8,020 nt of DNA from Deltaproteobacteria bacterium (GTDB taxonomy: Bacteria > Desulfobacterota > Binatia > UBA9968), in assembly GCA_023250495.1 (NCBI GenBank), contig JAHFAP010000146.1, forward strand, positions 1 to 8,020. Direction: 5' to 3'. Below are positions 1 to 6,298 of this stretch, piece after piece. Numbering within the stretch: the first letter of the stretch is position 1; each line of letters starts with the position of its first letter. The position numbers were made by a program, and so were the translations under genes. Below the pieces are notes generated by a model. It worked only from the letters and a program-made list of their open reading frames with translations, made no database searches and had not been told where the DNA came from.

Positions 1-545
1 AGACCTTTTTTGATAATCTCCGCCTTCGTCAGTCGGATGAGCGGCGTGTGGATTTTTATTTGGGATTTTCCTTCCACTCCAGCCTTTGTTGCGAGATTGG
101 CCGTCTTTTCAAAAGCCCGGATATATTCCTCGCGGCAGTCGGGGTAGCCGCTGTAGTCAAGCTGGTTGGCGCCAAAAAAGATGTCCTCGGCCTCGATCTT
201 CTCAGCCAGCGCCAGGCCGAACGAAAGAAAGATCGTGTTGCGCGCCGGGACGTAGGTGACGGGGATGCCGTGAGAGATTTCATTCGGGCTTCGACCCTTG
301 GGAACGTCGATCTCGTCGGTGAGCGCCGAGCCGCCGATGGCGCGGAGATTGAATTCAATGATCAGGTGCTCCCTGGCTCCAATAGAGCTTGCGACTTTTT
401 TTGCCGCGTCAATCTCGCGCTCGTGGCGCTGGCCGTAGCGGAAGCTGAGCGCATGGATTTCATATCCCTCGCTCTTGGCGATCGCCAGAGCGGTGGATGA
501 ATCGACTCCGCCGCTCAAGAGAACGACGGCTTTTTTGCCGGCCAT
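1..545 (-). CDS. queC: 7-cyano-7-deazaguanine synthase QueC (3' end outside the window)
   Basis: QueC converts 7-carboxy-7-deazaguanine to preQ0 with ATP and ammonia, in the cytoplasm, on the pathway to queuosine-modified tRNA. Reading from ATG at 545, 181 full codons are visible and the frame is still open at base 1. The PP-loop ATP-pyrophosphatase motif SGGVDSS is at residues 11-17. The family blocks RYGQRHERE (36-44), YVPARNTIF (98-106) and GANQLDYSGYPDCR (125-138) are all present. Full-length QueC is usually about 220-240 residues, so the missing part is the C-terminal region with the zinc-binding cysteine cluster. The ATG at 545 fits because MAGKKAVVLLSGG places the PP-loop at the usual distance from the N-terminus; no strong Shine-Dalgarno precedes it. 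The gene is divergent from the HD-GYP gene, with 94 bp between starts. Identification is confident from sequence motifs; the operon context to the left is unseen. Confidence 0.96.
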   Translation of the reverse strand, partial: MAGKKAVVLLSGGVDSSTALAIAKSEGYEIHALSFRYGQRHEREIDAAKKVASSIGAREHLIIEFNLRAIGGSALTDEIDVPKGRSPNEISHGIPVTYVPARNTIFLSFGLALAEKIEAEDIFFGANQLDYSGYPDCREEYIRAFEKTANLATKAGVEGKSQIKIHTPLIRLTKAEIIKKG

Positions 546-598
546 AACCCAATCGTAGGAAGACTGATTCAAAAAGACAAGGCAAAAGAAACGGCCTG

Positions 599-607
599 TG
601 GTATAAT
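599..607 (+). promoter_or_regulatory. Extended -10 promoter element before the HD-GYP/GGDEF gene
   Basis: TGG followed by a perfect TATAAT (602-607) forms an extended -10 element 33 bases before the GTG start at 640. No convincing -35 hexamer lies 16-18 bp upstream, which is common for extended -10 promoters. Transcription would begin near 613-615 and give a leader of about 25 nt. The purine-rich stretch 621-630 would then serve as ribosome binding site. Promoter activity is inferred, not shown. Confidence 0.55.
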
Positions 608-639
608 AGCGCGCAAACGGAAGGCAGGGATAGAGTTCG

Positions 640-2280
640 GTGCTGTATCTCTTAAGGCCTTTTCCATTATCGTGGGAAGGTGAAAACCTCCAGAGGCTGG
701 AGGCCTTCGTGAATCGGATGGCCAAGGTAGAGCCCTATTTCGAGGCCCATATCCAGAGGGCCTGCTTTTATGCGTTGAATTTCGGCAAGTGGGTGGGCCT
801 GTCGGAGAGCGAGCTCAGGCAGCTCTATTTGGCGACTTTTTTTCACGACGCCGGCAAGGTCTCGATTCCGGCGAAAATTCTACAGAAGCCTGGGCCGCTG
901 ACGCCTGAGGAGTTCAAAATCATGGAGGCTCATCCAACTCTGGGCGAGGAGATTTGTCTCAAGCTCGGCCCGCTGGAGGAAATCGCGCCGCTCGTCGCTG
1001 CCCATCATGAAAAATTGGACGGAACGGGTTATCCGCAAGGTGTCAAGGCCAAAGATATTCCGCTTCTCGCCCGGATTCTCGCGCTCATAGAGATCTACGA
1101 CGCTCTGCGCAGCGAGCGCTGTTACAAGCCGCCCTTTTCTCTGGAAAGGAGCGTTGAGATCCTTCGTTCGGAGACCTCAGCCGGCCATTTGGATCGCGGG
1201 CTCGTCGATGCATTTATCAAGTTCGGAGAGAGCCACTACGTTGACCCGGACATCTTGGCCATGGACTTCTTTCGGGAGGCTGGAAGCTCCACGACTGGAG
1301 GCGGATTGGCCCGGCCCGACTCCAGGGAAAAGTCACGCAACGAGGTAGATGTGGAGTCGAAAGAGCAAGATGAGCCGCTGACGATCTTGGTTGCCGAAGA
1401 TAATGCCGATCAGATGGAGATCATGAAAACCATTCTCAGCAAGGGCAGATACCGGGTTGTGAGCGCGGCCGATGGCGAAGAAGCGATGGAGGAGCTCGCG
1501 CGCGCGACGGTGGATATCGCCCTTCTGGATATCATGATACCGAAGATGACCGGTCTCGAGGTGTGCCGCAGAATCCGCGAAGATCCTCGGCTGAGAAATA
1601 TCTACGTCATTTTCTTGACCGCCCTCGTAGCAGGGGAAGAACGGGTCAAGGGGCTGGAGCTGGGCGCAAACGATTACATCACCAAGCCCTTTTACTTGCC
1701 TGAGCTTATGGCCCGGATCAGCGTGGCCGAGAGATTGACCTATCAGCGTCGGGAAATGGAGAAACAGGCGGCGCGTGATCCCTTGACTAGGCTCTATAAT
1801 CGCAGAATGTTCGAGGAGCGGTTAAGCCATGAGTTTGACCGGGCTAAGAGGTACGGTCGCCCGCTTTCTATTCTCATGCTCGATGTTGACGACTTTAAAA
1901 ATGTCAACGACAGATACGGACACGATTGGGGCGATGTCGTGCTCAAAGCGGTCGCGCGGACACTTAGAGAAAGAACGCGCAAGAGCGATATTCCTGTGCG
2001 CTATGGGGGTGAGGAGTTTATCTTGATGTTGCCCGAGGTCGCGCTGGAAGGGGCCCGGCAAGCGGCGGAGAAGATTCGCCAGGAGATCAGAAGCCTGAGA
2101 TTCAGCCCAGACTCGGCGCCTCCCTTCTCAGTGACGGTGAGCATTGGAGTTGCCTCCACTTCTGCGCGCAGCTATGAGGACAGCCAGGCGGCCGTCAAAG
2201 ACGCTGATCTTGCCCTCTACGGGGCCAAGAGAAATGGAAAAGATCGAGTCGAATCGTCCTTGGCAGAAGGCCTCCCGTAA
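640..2280 (+). CDS. HD-GYP / receiver / GGDEF hybrid c-di-GMP turnover protein
   Basis: This is a soluble 546-residue signalling protein without membrane segments. Residues about 25-205 form an HD-GYP domain: H37, H69-D70 followed by AGK, H98, H122-H123, and DGTGYP at 127-132. HD-GYP domains hydrolyse c-di-GMP. Residues about 247-365 form a response-regulator receiver: acidic pair E253/D254, phosphoacceptor D297, T327 and K349. Residues about 375-540 form a GGDEF diguanylate cyclase domain: D415-V-D-D-F-K, active site GGEEF at 456-460, and an RxxD inhibitory site at 447-450 with the canonical five-residue spacing. The cyclase therefore looks catalytically intact and product-inhibited. Oddities: the receiver lies between the two enzyme domains instead of at the N-terminus, and the HD-GYP motif usually written AD-x-x-DAL reads IE-I-Y-DAL, with E151 where Asp is usual. 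The start is GTG at 640, preceded by purine-rich AAGGCAGGGA; ATG at 718 (residue 27) is an alternative. No histidine kinase gene adjoins, so the phosphodonor is unknown. Confidence 0.93.
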   Translation: MLYLLRPFPLSWEGENLQRLEAFVNRMAKVEPYFEAHIQRACFYALNFGKWVGLSESELRQLYLATFFHDAGKVSIPAKILQKPGPLTPEEFKIMEAHPTLGEEICLKLGPLEEIAPLVAAHHEKLDGTGYPQGVKAKDIPLLARILALIEIYDALRSERCYKPPFSLERSVEILRSETSAGHLDRGLVDAFIKFGESHYVDPDILAMDFFREAGSSTTGGGLARPDSREKSRNEVDVESKEQDEPLTILVAEDNADQMEIMKTILSKGRYRVVSAADGEEAMEELARATVDIALLDIMIPKMTGLEVCRRIREDPRLRNIYVIFLTALVAGEERVKGLELGANDYITKPFYLPELMARISVAERLTYQRREMEKQAARDPLTRLYNRRMFEERLSHEFDRAKRYGRPLSILMLDVDDFKNVNDRYGHDWGDVVLKAVARTLRERTRKSDIPVRYGGEEFILMLPEVALEGARQAAEKIRQEIRSLRFSPDSAPPFSVTVSIGVASTSARSYEDSQAAVKDADLALYGAKRNGKDRVESSLAEGLP

Positions 2281-2386
2281 CACGACCTTGTTAACTAGCT
2301 GGCGCCGTTTACCACTCAGTTCTTAAACCCGCAGGCTCGCTGTCCGGATAACAAAGTTTGTCATCTCATCGTAAACTCGCCCGCAT

Positions 2387-2438
2387 TTGACACCCAGGTT
2401 GGGCGCGGCTTGACAGAGGCTGAAAGGCCCTTTACCTT
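2387..2438 (+). promoter_or_regulatory. Tandem TTGACA hexamers upstream of the cyclase gene
   Basis: The 186-bp gap between the HD-GYP gene and the cyclase ATG contains two exact TTGACA hexamers at 2387-2392 and 2410-2415, 23 bp apart. The second has a poor -10 candidate (TACCTT, 2433-2438) at 17-bp spacing; the first has none at 16-18 bp. A separate promoter for the cyclase gene is plausible. The hexamers could equally be half-sites of a regulator or chance. The rest of the gap (2281-2386) holds no hairpin terminator that I can see, so read-through from the upstream gene is possible. Confidence 0.3.
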
Positions 2439-2466
2439 CGCTCATCAATGTGCATGGATTAGGGCA

Positions 2467-4287
2467 ATGGATTATCAAAAACTCATCCGGCCTCTCATGA
2501 TCGGGGCTATCCTTTCGGCGCTGGTATTTCTGGCCGACTCCAGGGGCCTGCTGGAGGTCCTCGAACTGAAAAGCCTGGATTTAAGGTTCCAGATCAGGGG
2601 CCCTCTCCCTCCCGAAGTCCCGATCGTTCTCGTGAGCATTGATCAAGACTCCTTTGATGAGTTGAATCTCCCCTGGCCGTGGCCGAGAACGCTCCATGCG
2701 GCATTGATTCGCAAGATCGCCCAAGGCCAGGCCAAGCTCATAGCCTTCGATATTCTTTTCACCGAACCCAAAGCCGATCCACGCGAGGACAGCGCGCTCG
2801 CCGAGGCCGTTAAAGAGGCCGGCAATGTCATCTTGGCCGCCGAGTATACTGAAGTCCCGAGCGATTTCGGTCCCAGAACGAGTGTGAGTCTGCCAATTCC
2901 TCTTATTCGAAAACATGCGATGGGCTACGGTCCGGCCAACTTGATAACGGACCGGGACGGCATCGTCAGGAGGGCAAGGCAGGCCCTGTCTTTTCAAAAC
3001 AAGAAATTTCCCGGATTTGCCTACCGAATTTATGAAGGCATAGTCGGCAATGTCGACCTGGAAAGCGAAAGGGTCTCTACATTTCCCTACGCTATCAATT
3101 TCCGCGGACCTGCTCGAAGCTACCCGGTCGTCCCCTACTATCGCATCTTAAGAGATGAGATCGAGCCTTCCTTTTTCCACGACAAGATCGTTCTTGTGGG
3201 AGCCTTTTCGCCGAGCATGCACGACATCTTTCCCACGCCTTTCAGCGCCAGCCGGCCCACCGCCGGCGTAGAGATCCAAGCGAATTTCGTCGAGACGCTG
3301 GTGGCTAATGATGCCATCATCCCTGTTCGGGCCTGGGTCCGCGCCGCCCTTTTCTTTCTCCTCTCGACCGTCACCATTTGGGCCTCCATTCACTTTAAGC
3401 CTCTGCGGGGCGCGGCCATCGTGCTGGTTCTGCTTCCTGCGTATGCCTTCGCCGGGCTCTATCTGTTCTCTGAGCATCAGCTTTGGATTCCGCTGCCCTC
3501 TCCGCTGCTGGCGCTGGTCATAAGTTACGGAGGAATCACACTGGACAATTACATCCGCGAGCAGAAAGAGCGCCTGCGGCTGCGCGCGACATTCAGCAAG
3601 TATGTTTCCGCCGACGTCGTCGAAGAGATCCTAAAAGATCGCGAGGGGCTCGGGCTGGGCGGCAAGCGGAGGCACATCACCGTGCTCTTCTCCGACATTC
3701 GCGGCTTCACCGGCATCTCCGAGCAGATCGCTCCTGAGCAGGTAGTATCGCTGTTGAGCGATTATCTGGGCCAGGTATCTCACATCGTGTTCAAGCACGG
3801 AGGAACGATCGACAAATTCATCGGCGATGCCGTCTTCGCCATCTTCGGCGCACCAAGATCCTACGCCGACGACGCCCTCAGGGCCGTCAAAACCGGCCTG
3901 GAGATGATTGACCTGGTGGAATCGCTCGGGCCCAAATGGGCGCAAGTCATCGGCCGGCCCCTCAAAGTCGGCGTGGGAATCAACACCGGGGAGGCGGTGG
4001 TCGGCAGCATCGGGTCGGAGATTCGCTCAGATTTTACGGCTATCGGGGATACGGTCAACCTGGGCGCGCGGCTGGAAGCGCTCACCAAAGAGCTGGGCGT
4101 GCCCATGTTGATCAGCGAGTATACCGCGGCGGAGCTGAAGGACTCCATCCGCTTGAGACCCTTGCGCCAGGTCAAAGTGCAGGGGCGCGAGGCGCCTATC
4201 CTGGTCTATTGTCCCGAGTCGCTCATGCAGGGCGACGTCGAGTTTGCCCTGGACACAACCACTCCCTACATCCAGCAGAAAAAGTAA
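2467..4287 (+). CDS. CHASE2-domain class III adenylate/guanylate cyclase, membrane-bound
   Basis: A 606-residue sensor cyclase that makes a cyclic nucleotide from ATP (or GTP). Residues about 8-26 form a first membrane segment. Residues about 30-285 form a CHASE2 extracytoplasmic sensor, with WPWPR at 70-74, AFDILFTEP at 93-101, a DRDGIVRR block and a KIVLVGAF block, all typical of the family. Three more hydrophobic segments follow at about 289-308, 313-334 and 341-358. The cytoplasmic class III cyclase domain (about 390-560) has metal-binding D410 (FSDIRGFT) and D454 (IGDAVFAIFG), K450, T524, and the N531/R535 pair in VNLGARL. K450 with T524 at the substrate-specifying positions matches bacterial class IIIb adenylate cyclases, so cAMP is the likely product. 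I chose ATG 2467 because the protein then starts MDYQKL just before the first membrane segment. A TTG at 2410 would add 19 residues with no recognisable signal. AGGG lies too close (2 nt) to this ATG, so the start is not certain. The stop is 9 bp from that of the convergent HEAT gene. Confidence 0.94.
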   Translation: MDYQKLIRPLMIGAILSALVFLADSRGLLEVLELKSLDLRFQIRGPLPPEVPIVLVSIDQDSFDELNLPWPWPRTLHAALIRKIAQGQAKLIAFDILFTEPKADPREDSALAEAVKEAGNVILAAEYTEVPSDFGPRTSVSLPIPLIRKHAMGYGPANLITDRDGIVRRARQALSFQNKKFPGFAYRIYEGIVGNVDLESERVSTFPYAINFRGPARSYPVVPYYRILRDEIEPSFFHDKIVLVGAFSPSMHDIFPTPFSASRPTAGVEIQANFVETLVANDAIIPVRAWVRAALFFLLSTVTIWASIHFKPLRGAAIVLVLLPAYAFAGLYLFSEHQLWIPLPSPLLALVISYGGITLDNYIREQKERLRLRATFSKYVSADVVEEILKDREGLGLGGKRRHITVLFSDIRGFTGISEQIAPEQVVSLLSDYLGQVSHIVFKHGGTIDKFIGDAVFAIFGAPRSYADDALRAVKTGLEMIDLVESLGPKWAQVIGRPLKVGVGINTGEAVVGSIGSEIRSDFTAIGDTVNLGARLEALTKELGVPMLISEYTAAELKDSIRLRPLRQVKVQGREAPILVYCPESLMQGDVEFALDTTTPYIQQKK

Positions 4288-4296
4288 GACCGCCAC

Positions 4297-5925
4297 TCAG
4301 CCAGCTACCGAAGTCTTATCGATGATTAGGATCATCGCCTTCGCCGCATCGTTCCGCACAGACCAATGATCATCCTTGAGCGTGGCGAAAAGAGCCGGCA
4401 TGACACGGCTCTCGCCGAGCTCCGCCAGCGCCTGCGCAGCCTCGCCGCGCACCTCCCAACGGTCATCCTTGAGGGCGTCCATCAACGGCTCCGCTGCCGC
4501 GCTGTCCTTCAGCCATCCCAGCCCTTGGACCGCCAACTGGCGCACTTCCCAGCTTTCATCCCTTAGCGCCTCGACCAAAGCAGGCACAGCCGATCGGTCG
4601 CCTAACCACGATAGCGCCCTCGCCGCTCCCTTGCGGATCCAATCTTTTGTATCTCTCAAGGCCTCGGTCAAAGCTTTCAGTCCCTCTTTGTATCCCAGCT
4701 CCGCAAGCGCCACGGCGGCAAACTCCCGAGTGGGCCAATGATCATCACGCAGGCTCGCGGTGAGAACTGGCAATCCGGCTTCATCCCCCATCCTCAAAAG
4801 GGCCTGCGCCGCATAGCAGCGGAAGGCCCAATTTGCGTCCTTCAATGCCTCCTTGAGCGCAGGGACGGAAGCCTTGTTGCCGAGCCGCGCCAGGCTCCGA
4901 ACCGCAGACCAGCGCACACTCCACTTCGACTCGTTTAGTCCCTCCGTGAGTACCGGAATTCCAGATCGATCACCCAGTTCCGCCAATGTCTCGGCTGCGG
5001 CCAAGCGCACAAACCAAGATGGGTCCTTGAGGGCCGCAACGAGAAATTCCCGACCATAGTCATCATCTAATCTTACTAGGGCCTGTGCCGCACAGGCCCG
5101 AACGGTCCAGTTTTCGTCTCTCAACGCTTCTCTAAGGCCGGACAAAGCAGAAGGGTCGCCGAGCCGCATCAAGGCGACAACCGCGCCTATTCTGACATTT
5201 GGATTGTCGTCTTTAAGCGCTTCGACCAGTGCGGACCCTGTGGATTTGTCTCCTACTTTCATCAGAGCTTTAGATGCGTCGCGACGAACCTCAGGATCTT
5301 CGTCTTTTAGACCATCGATGAGCGCCGTAAATCCCGCCGTGTGTCCAAACTCTGCCAATGCCAACGCCGCGCTCTCACGCGAAACCCAACTTTTCTCCTT
5401 AAGCGCCTTCACGAGCACAGGAAGGCCCGACTTGTCTCCCAGATCAGCCAACGCCTGAGCCGCCTGGCGCCCCACCCATTCATGCCGATCTTCAAGCCTC
5501 TGGATGAGCAAGCCGGCGGCGACCGCTCGGTAAGCCTGGCGCAGGAAGTCGGGCAGCGGGCCTCTGCCGCCAGCCTCTCTTGCGGCGCGGTCCAGTTCCA
5601 CGAGGGCCTTTTCCAGTTGGCCAGTCTTGGCATAGGCGCAGGCAAGATACGCGCGCACTTCGGGGCTGGGATCTGACCGCGCTTGATCTTCTATCTCAAG
5701 AAAGATCTTTTCCCGCGACGCCAGCGCGCCGGCATAAAAGTGCACATGGAAATCAATCCAGGCTTTCTCGCCCCAGTCCTTTTCAATCGCTTTGGAGTAG
5801 GCAAGAAATGCCTTTCCGAGATTCCCCCCTTGTGCATAGGCCTGGGCGAGCCGAAGAAGAGCCTCGGGGTCATCGGGGTTCTTCTTCCAATTCTCCTCAA
5901 GAGAGTGCGTATCCTCCAGAGACAT
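4297..5925 (-). CDS. TPR plus HEAT-repeat (PBS-lyase-like) scaffold protein
   Basis: A 542-residue protein without signal peptide or membrane segments, so probably cytoplasmic. The N-terminal part has TPR-like helices at about 10-50 (NPDDPEALLRLAQAYAQGG) and 88-117 (PEVRAYLACAYAKTGQLEKA). From residue 139 to the end there are 13 uninterrupted 31-residue repeats of the form ALxEALKDxxWxVRxxAAxALxxLGDxxxxP, the EZ/PBS-lyase HEAT type. HEAT arrays form a curved solenoid that binds proteins. A few members of this repeat class act as phycobilin lyases, but no pigment gene lies here, so protein-protein scaffolding is the safer reading. The protein stops just after the last repeat. The ATG at 5925 has no strong Shine-Dalgarno sequence and sits about 9 bp from a -10-like box, so the message may be nearly leaderless. 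The gene converges on the cyclase gene with a 9-bp gap. No specific function can be assigned. Confidence 0.9.
   Translation of the reverse strand: MSLEDTHSLEENWKKNPDDPEALLRLAQAYAQGGNLGKAFLAYSKAIEKDWGEKAWIDFHVHFYAGALASREKIFLEIEDQARSDPSPEVRAYLACAYAKTGQLEKALVELDRAAREAGGRGPLPDFLRQAYRAVAAGLLIQRLEDRHEWVGRQAAQALADLGDKSGLPVLVKALKEKSWVSRESAALALAEFGHTAGFTALIDGLKDEDPEVRRDASKALMKVGDKSTGSALVEALKDDNPNVRIGAVVALMRLGDPSALSGLREALRDENWTVRACAAQALVRLDDDYGREFLVAALKDPSWFVRLAAAETLAELGDRSGIPVLTEGLNESKWSVRWSAVRSLARLGNKASVPALKEALKDANWAFRCYAAQALLRMGDEAGLPVLTASLRDDHWPTREFAAVALAELGYKEGLKALTEALRDTKDWIRKGAARALSWLGDRSAVPALVEALRDESWEVRQLAVQGLGWLKDSAAAEPLMDALKDDRWEVRGEAAQALAELGESRVMPALFATLKDDHWSVRNDAAKAMILIIDKTSVAG
4300..5511 (-). 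repeat. 13 tandem 93-bp coding units (HEAT repeats)
   Basis: This stretch encodes 13 consecutive 31-residue HEAT units, giving a 93-bp period in the DNA. The units are diverged at the nucleotide level but keep the Trp/Val-Arg, AA-x-AL and LGD positions. Units 3 and 4 have Pro in place of the usual Trp, and unit 10 has a shifted Trp. No insertion or deletion breaks the 31-residue register. This is protein-level repetition, not a DNA satellite. Confidence 0.8.
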
Positions 5926-5933
5926 ACCGGGTC

Positions 5934-5942
5934 ACTATACCA
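5934..5942 (-). promoter_or_regulatory. Extended -10-like element before the HEAT-repeat gene
   Basis: Read on the minus strand, this is TGG followed by TATAGT (5/6 match to TATAAT), ending 9 bp before the ATG at 5925. Transcription from it would start about 2-3 nt before the ATG, implying a leaderless or nearly leaderless mRNA. That agrees with the lack of a Shine-Dalgarno sequence. No -35 hexamer is evident. It closely matches the element at 599-607. Confidence 0.4.
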
Positions 5943-6154
5943 CATTCCCCTAACTAATCATGATATACACCTCTTGCCTGGGGAGAAGCCAAAAATTCCA
6001 CACGTACCCCTTGTGCATAAACAGAGCGAGAGCGACTGTGAATGGTTGCCTTGCTTAAAGGACGCAAGGGTGACTGTGCGTCCAAATATCAATTGCCCAG
6101 GGCAAAGTATCGGTGGTCGCTTTCAGTCAGATGGCTGCCGCTGTCAAGGCAAGA
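5943..6154. other. Non-coding gap with several small inverted repeats
   Basis: No coding region with recognisable features lies here on either strand. Visible structure includes a 7-bp inverted repeat GGACGCA/TGCGTCC (6060-6066 with 6077-6083), a 13-bp palindrome TTGCCCAGGGCAA (6093-6105), and an 8-bp inverted repeat TTGCCTTG/CAAGGCAA (6046-6053 with 6145-6152). None is followed by a T-run. The palindrome could be an operator. The stretch may include the 3' trailer of the minus-strand DsbA-like gene. No function is assigned. Confidence 0.4.
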
Positions 6155-6162
6155 AACGGTTA
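6155..6162. repeat. Left target-site duplication of the MITE
   Basis: The 8-bp sequence AACGGTTA directly abuts the left terminal inverted repeat. It is repeated exactly at 6299-6306, directly abutting the right terminal inverted repeat. Confidence 0.85.
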
Positions 6163-6179
6163 GGTAGTGACTCATTTTG
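6163..6179 (+). repeat. Left terminal inverted repeat of the MITE
   Basis: A 17-bp sequence that is the exact reverse complement of 6282-6298. It begins with GG, and the match ends at the 8-bp target duplication. Confidence 0.85.
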
Positions 6180-6183
6180 CCCT

Positions 6184-6251
6184 GAGATCCTTCACTGTGT
6201 TCAGGATGACAACCACTCCCTATGTCATTCTGAGCGGCAGCGAAGAATCTC
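6184..6251. repeat. Inner imperfect inverted repeat of the MITE core
   Basis: The arm at 6184-6211 (GAGATCCTTCACTG then TGTTCAGGATGACA) pairs with 6223-6251 with a few mismatches and one unpaired base, around an 11-nt centre (6212-6222). The right arm is separated from its terminal repeat by 30 bp, the left arm by only 4 bp. The element is therefore asymmetric, as if a core repeat had been captured or one side had gained sequence. Confidence 0.75.
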
Positions 6252-6281
6252 TGTTGCTGTCACCGAATCACTCTCACCATT

Positions 6282-6298
6282 CAAAATGAGTCACTACC
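6282..6298 (-). repeat. Right terminal inverted repeat of the MITE
   Basis: Exact reverse complement of 6163-6179. It is followed at once by the second copy of the 8-bp duplication. Confidence 0.85.

Larger units (their letters stand above)
6163..6298. mobile_element. 136-bp MITE-like non-autonomous element with 17-bp TIRs
   Basis: The ends are perfect 17-bp inverted repeats, GGTAGTGACTCATTTTG (6163-6179) and its complement (6282-6298). The element is flanked by a perfect 8-bp direct duplication, AACGGTTA. It is too short for a transposase and has no ORF of its own, so any movement would need a transposase supplied elsewhere. Inside is a second, imperfect inverted repeat (6184-6211 against 6223-6251, 11-nt centre), so a single strand could fold into a long hairpin. 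Read as protein, the core gives strings like ILHCVQDD and CHSERQRRI, which I recall as common spurious translations of interspersed repeats in many bacterial genomes. It lies downstream of the minus-strand dsbA-like gene, with the right duplication ending 19 bp from the stop codon. The hairpin might therefore influence that gene's transcript end. Family assignment is not possible without a search. Confidence 0.85.

Noticed and set aside
48..500. 150-codon plus-strand frame at the left edge
   Set aside because: It lies entirely antisense to queC, whose motifs are unmistakable. The translated product has no family features.
546..639. preQ1 riboswitch in the queC leader
   Set aside because: The leader lacks the conserved preQ1-I or preQ1-II core (stem-loop plus A-rich tail), and the space is short.
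2410..2466. TTG at 2410 as the cyclase start
   Set aside because: It adds 19 residues with no family support, lies in a TTGACA hexamer, and ATG 2467 places the first membrane segment at the expected distance from the N-terminus.
4300..5511. CRISPR-like or satellite array from the regular 93-bp period
   Set aside because: The period is explained by in-frame HEAT repeats. Units are diverged in DNA and there are no short identical repeats with spacers.
6060..6110. GEMM (c-di-GMP) riboswitch suggested by GGACGCAA and GGGCAAA fragments
   Set aside because: The fragments are in the wrong order and spacing, the paired P1/P2/P3 helices are absent, and the nearest downstream gene is on the other strand.
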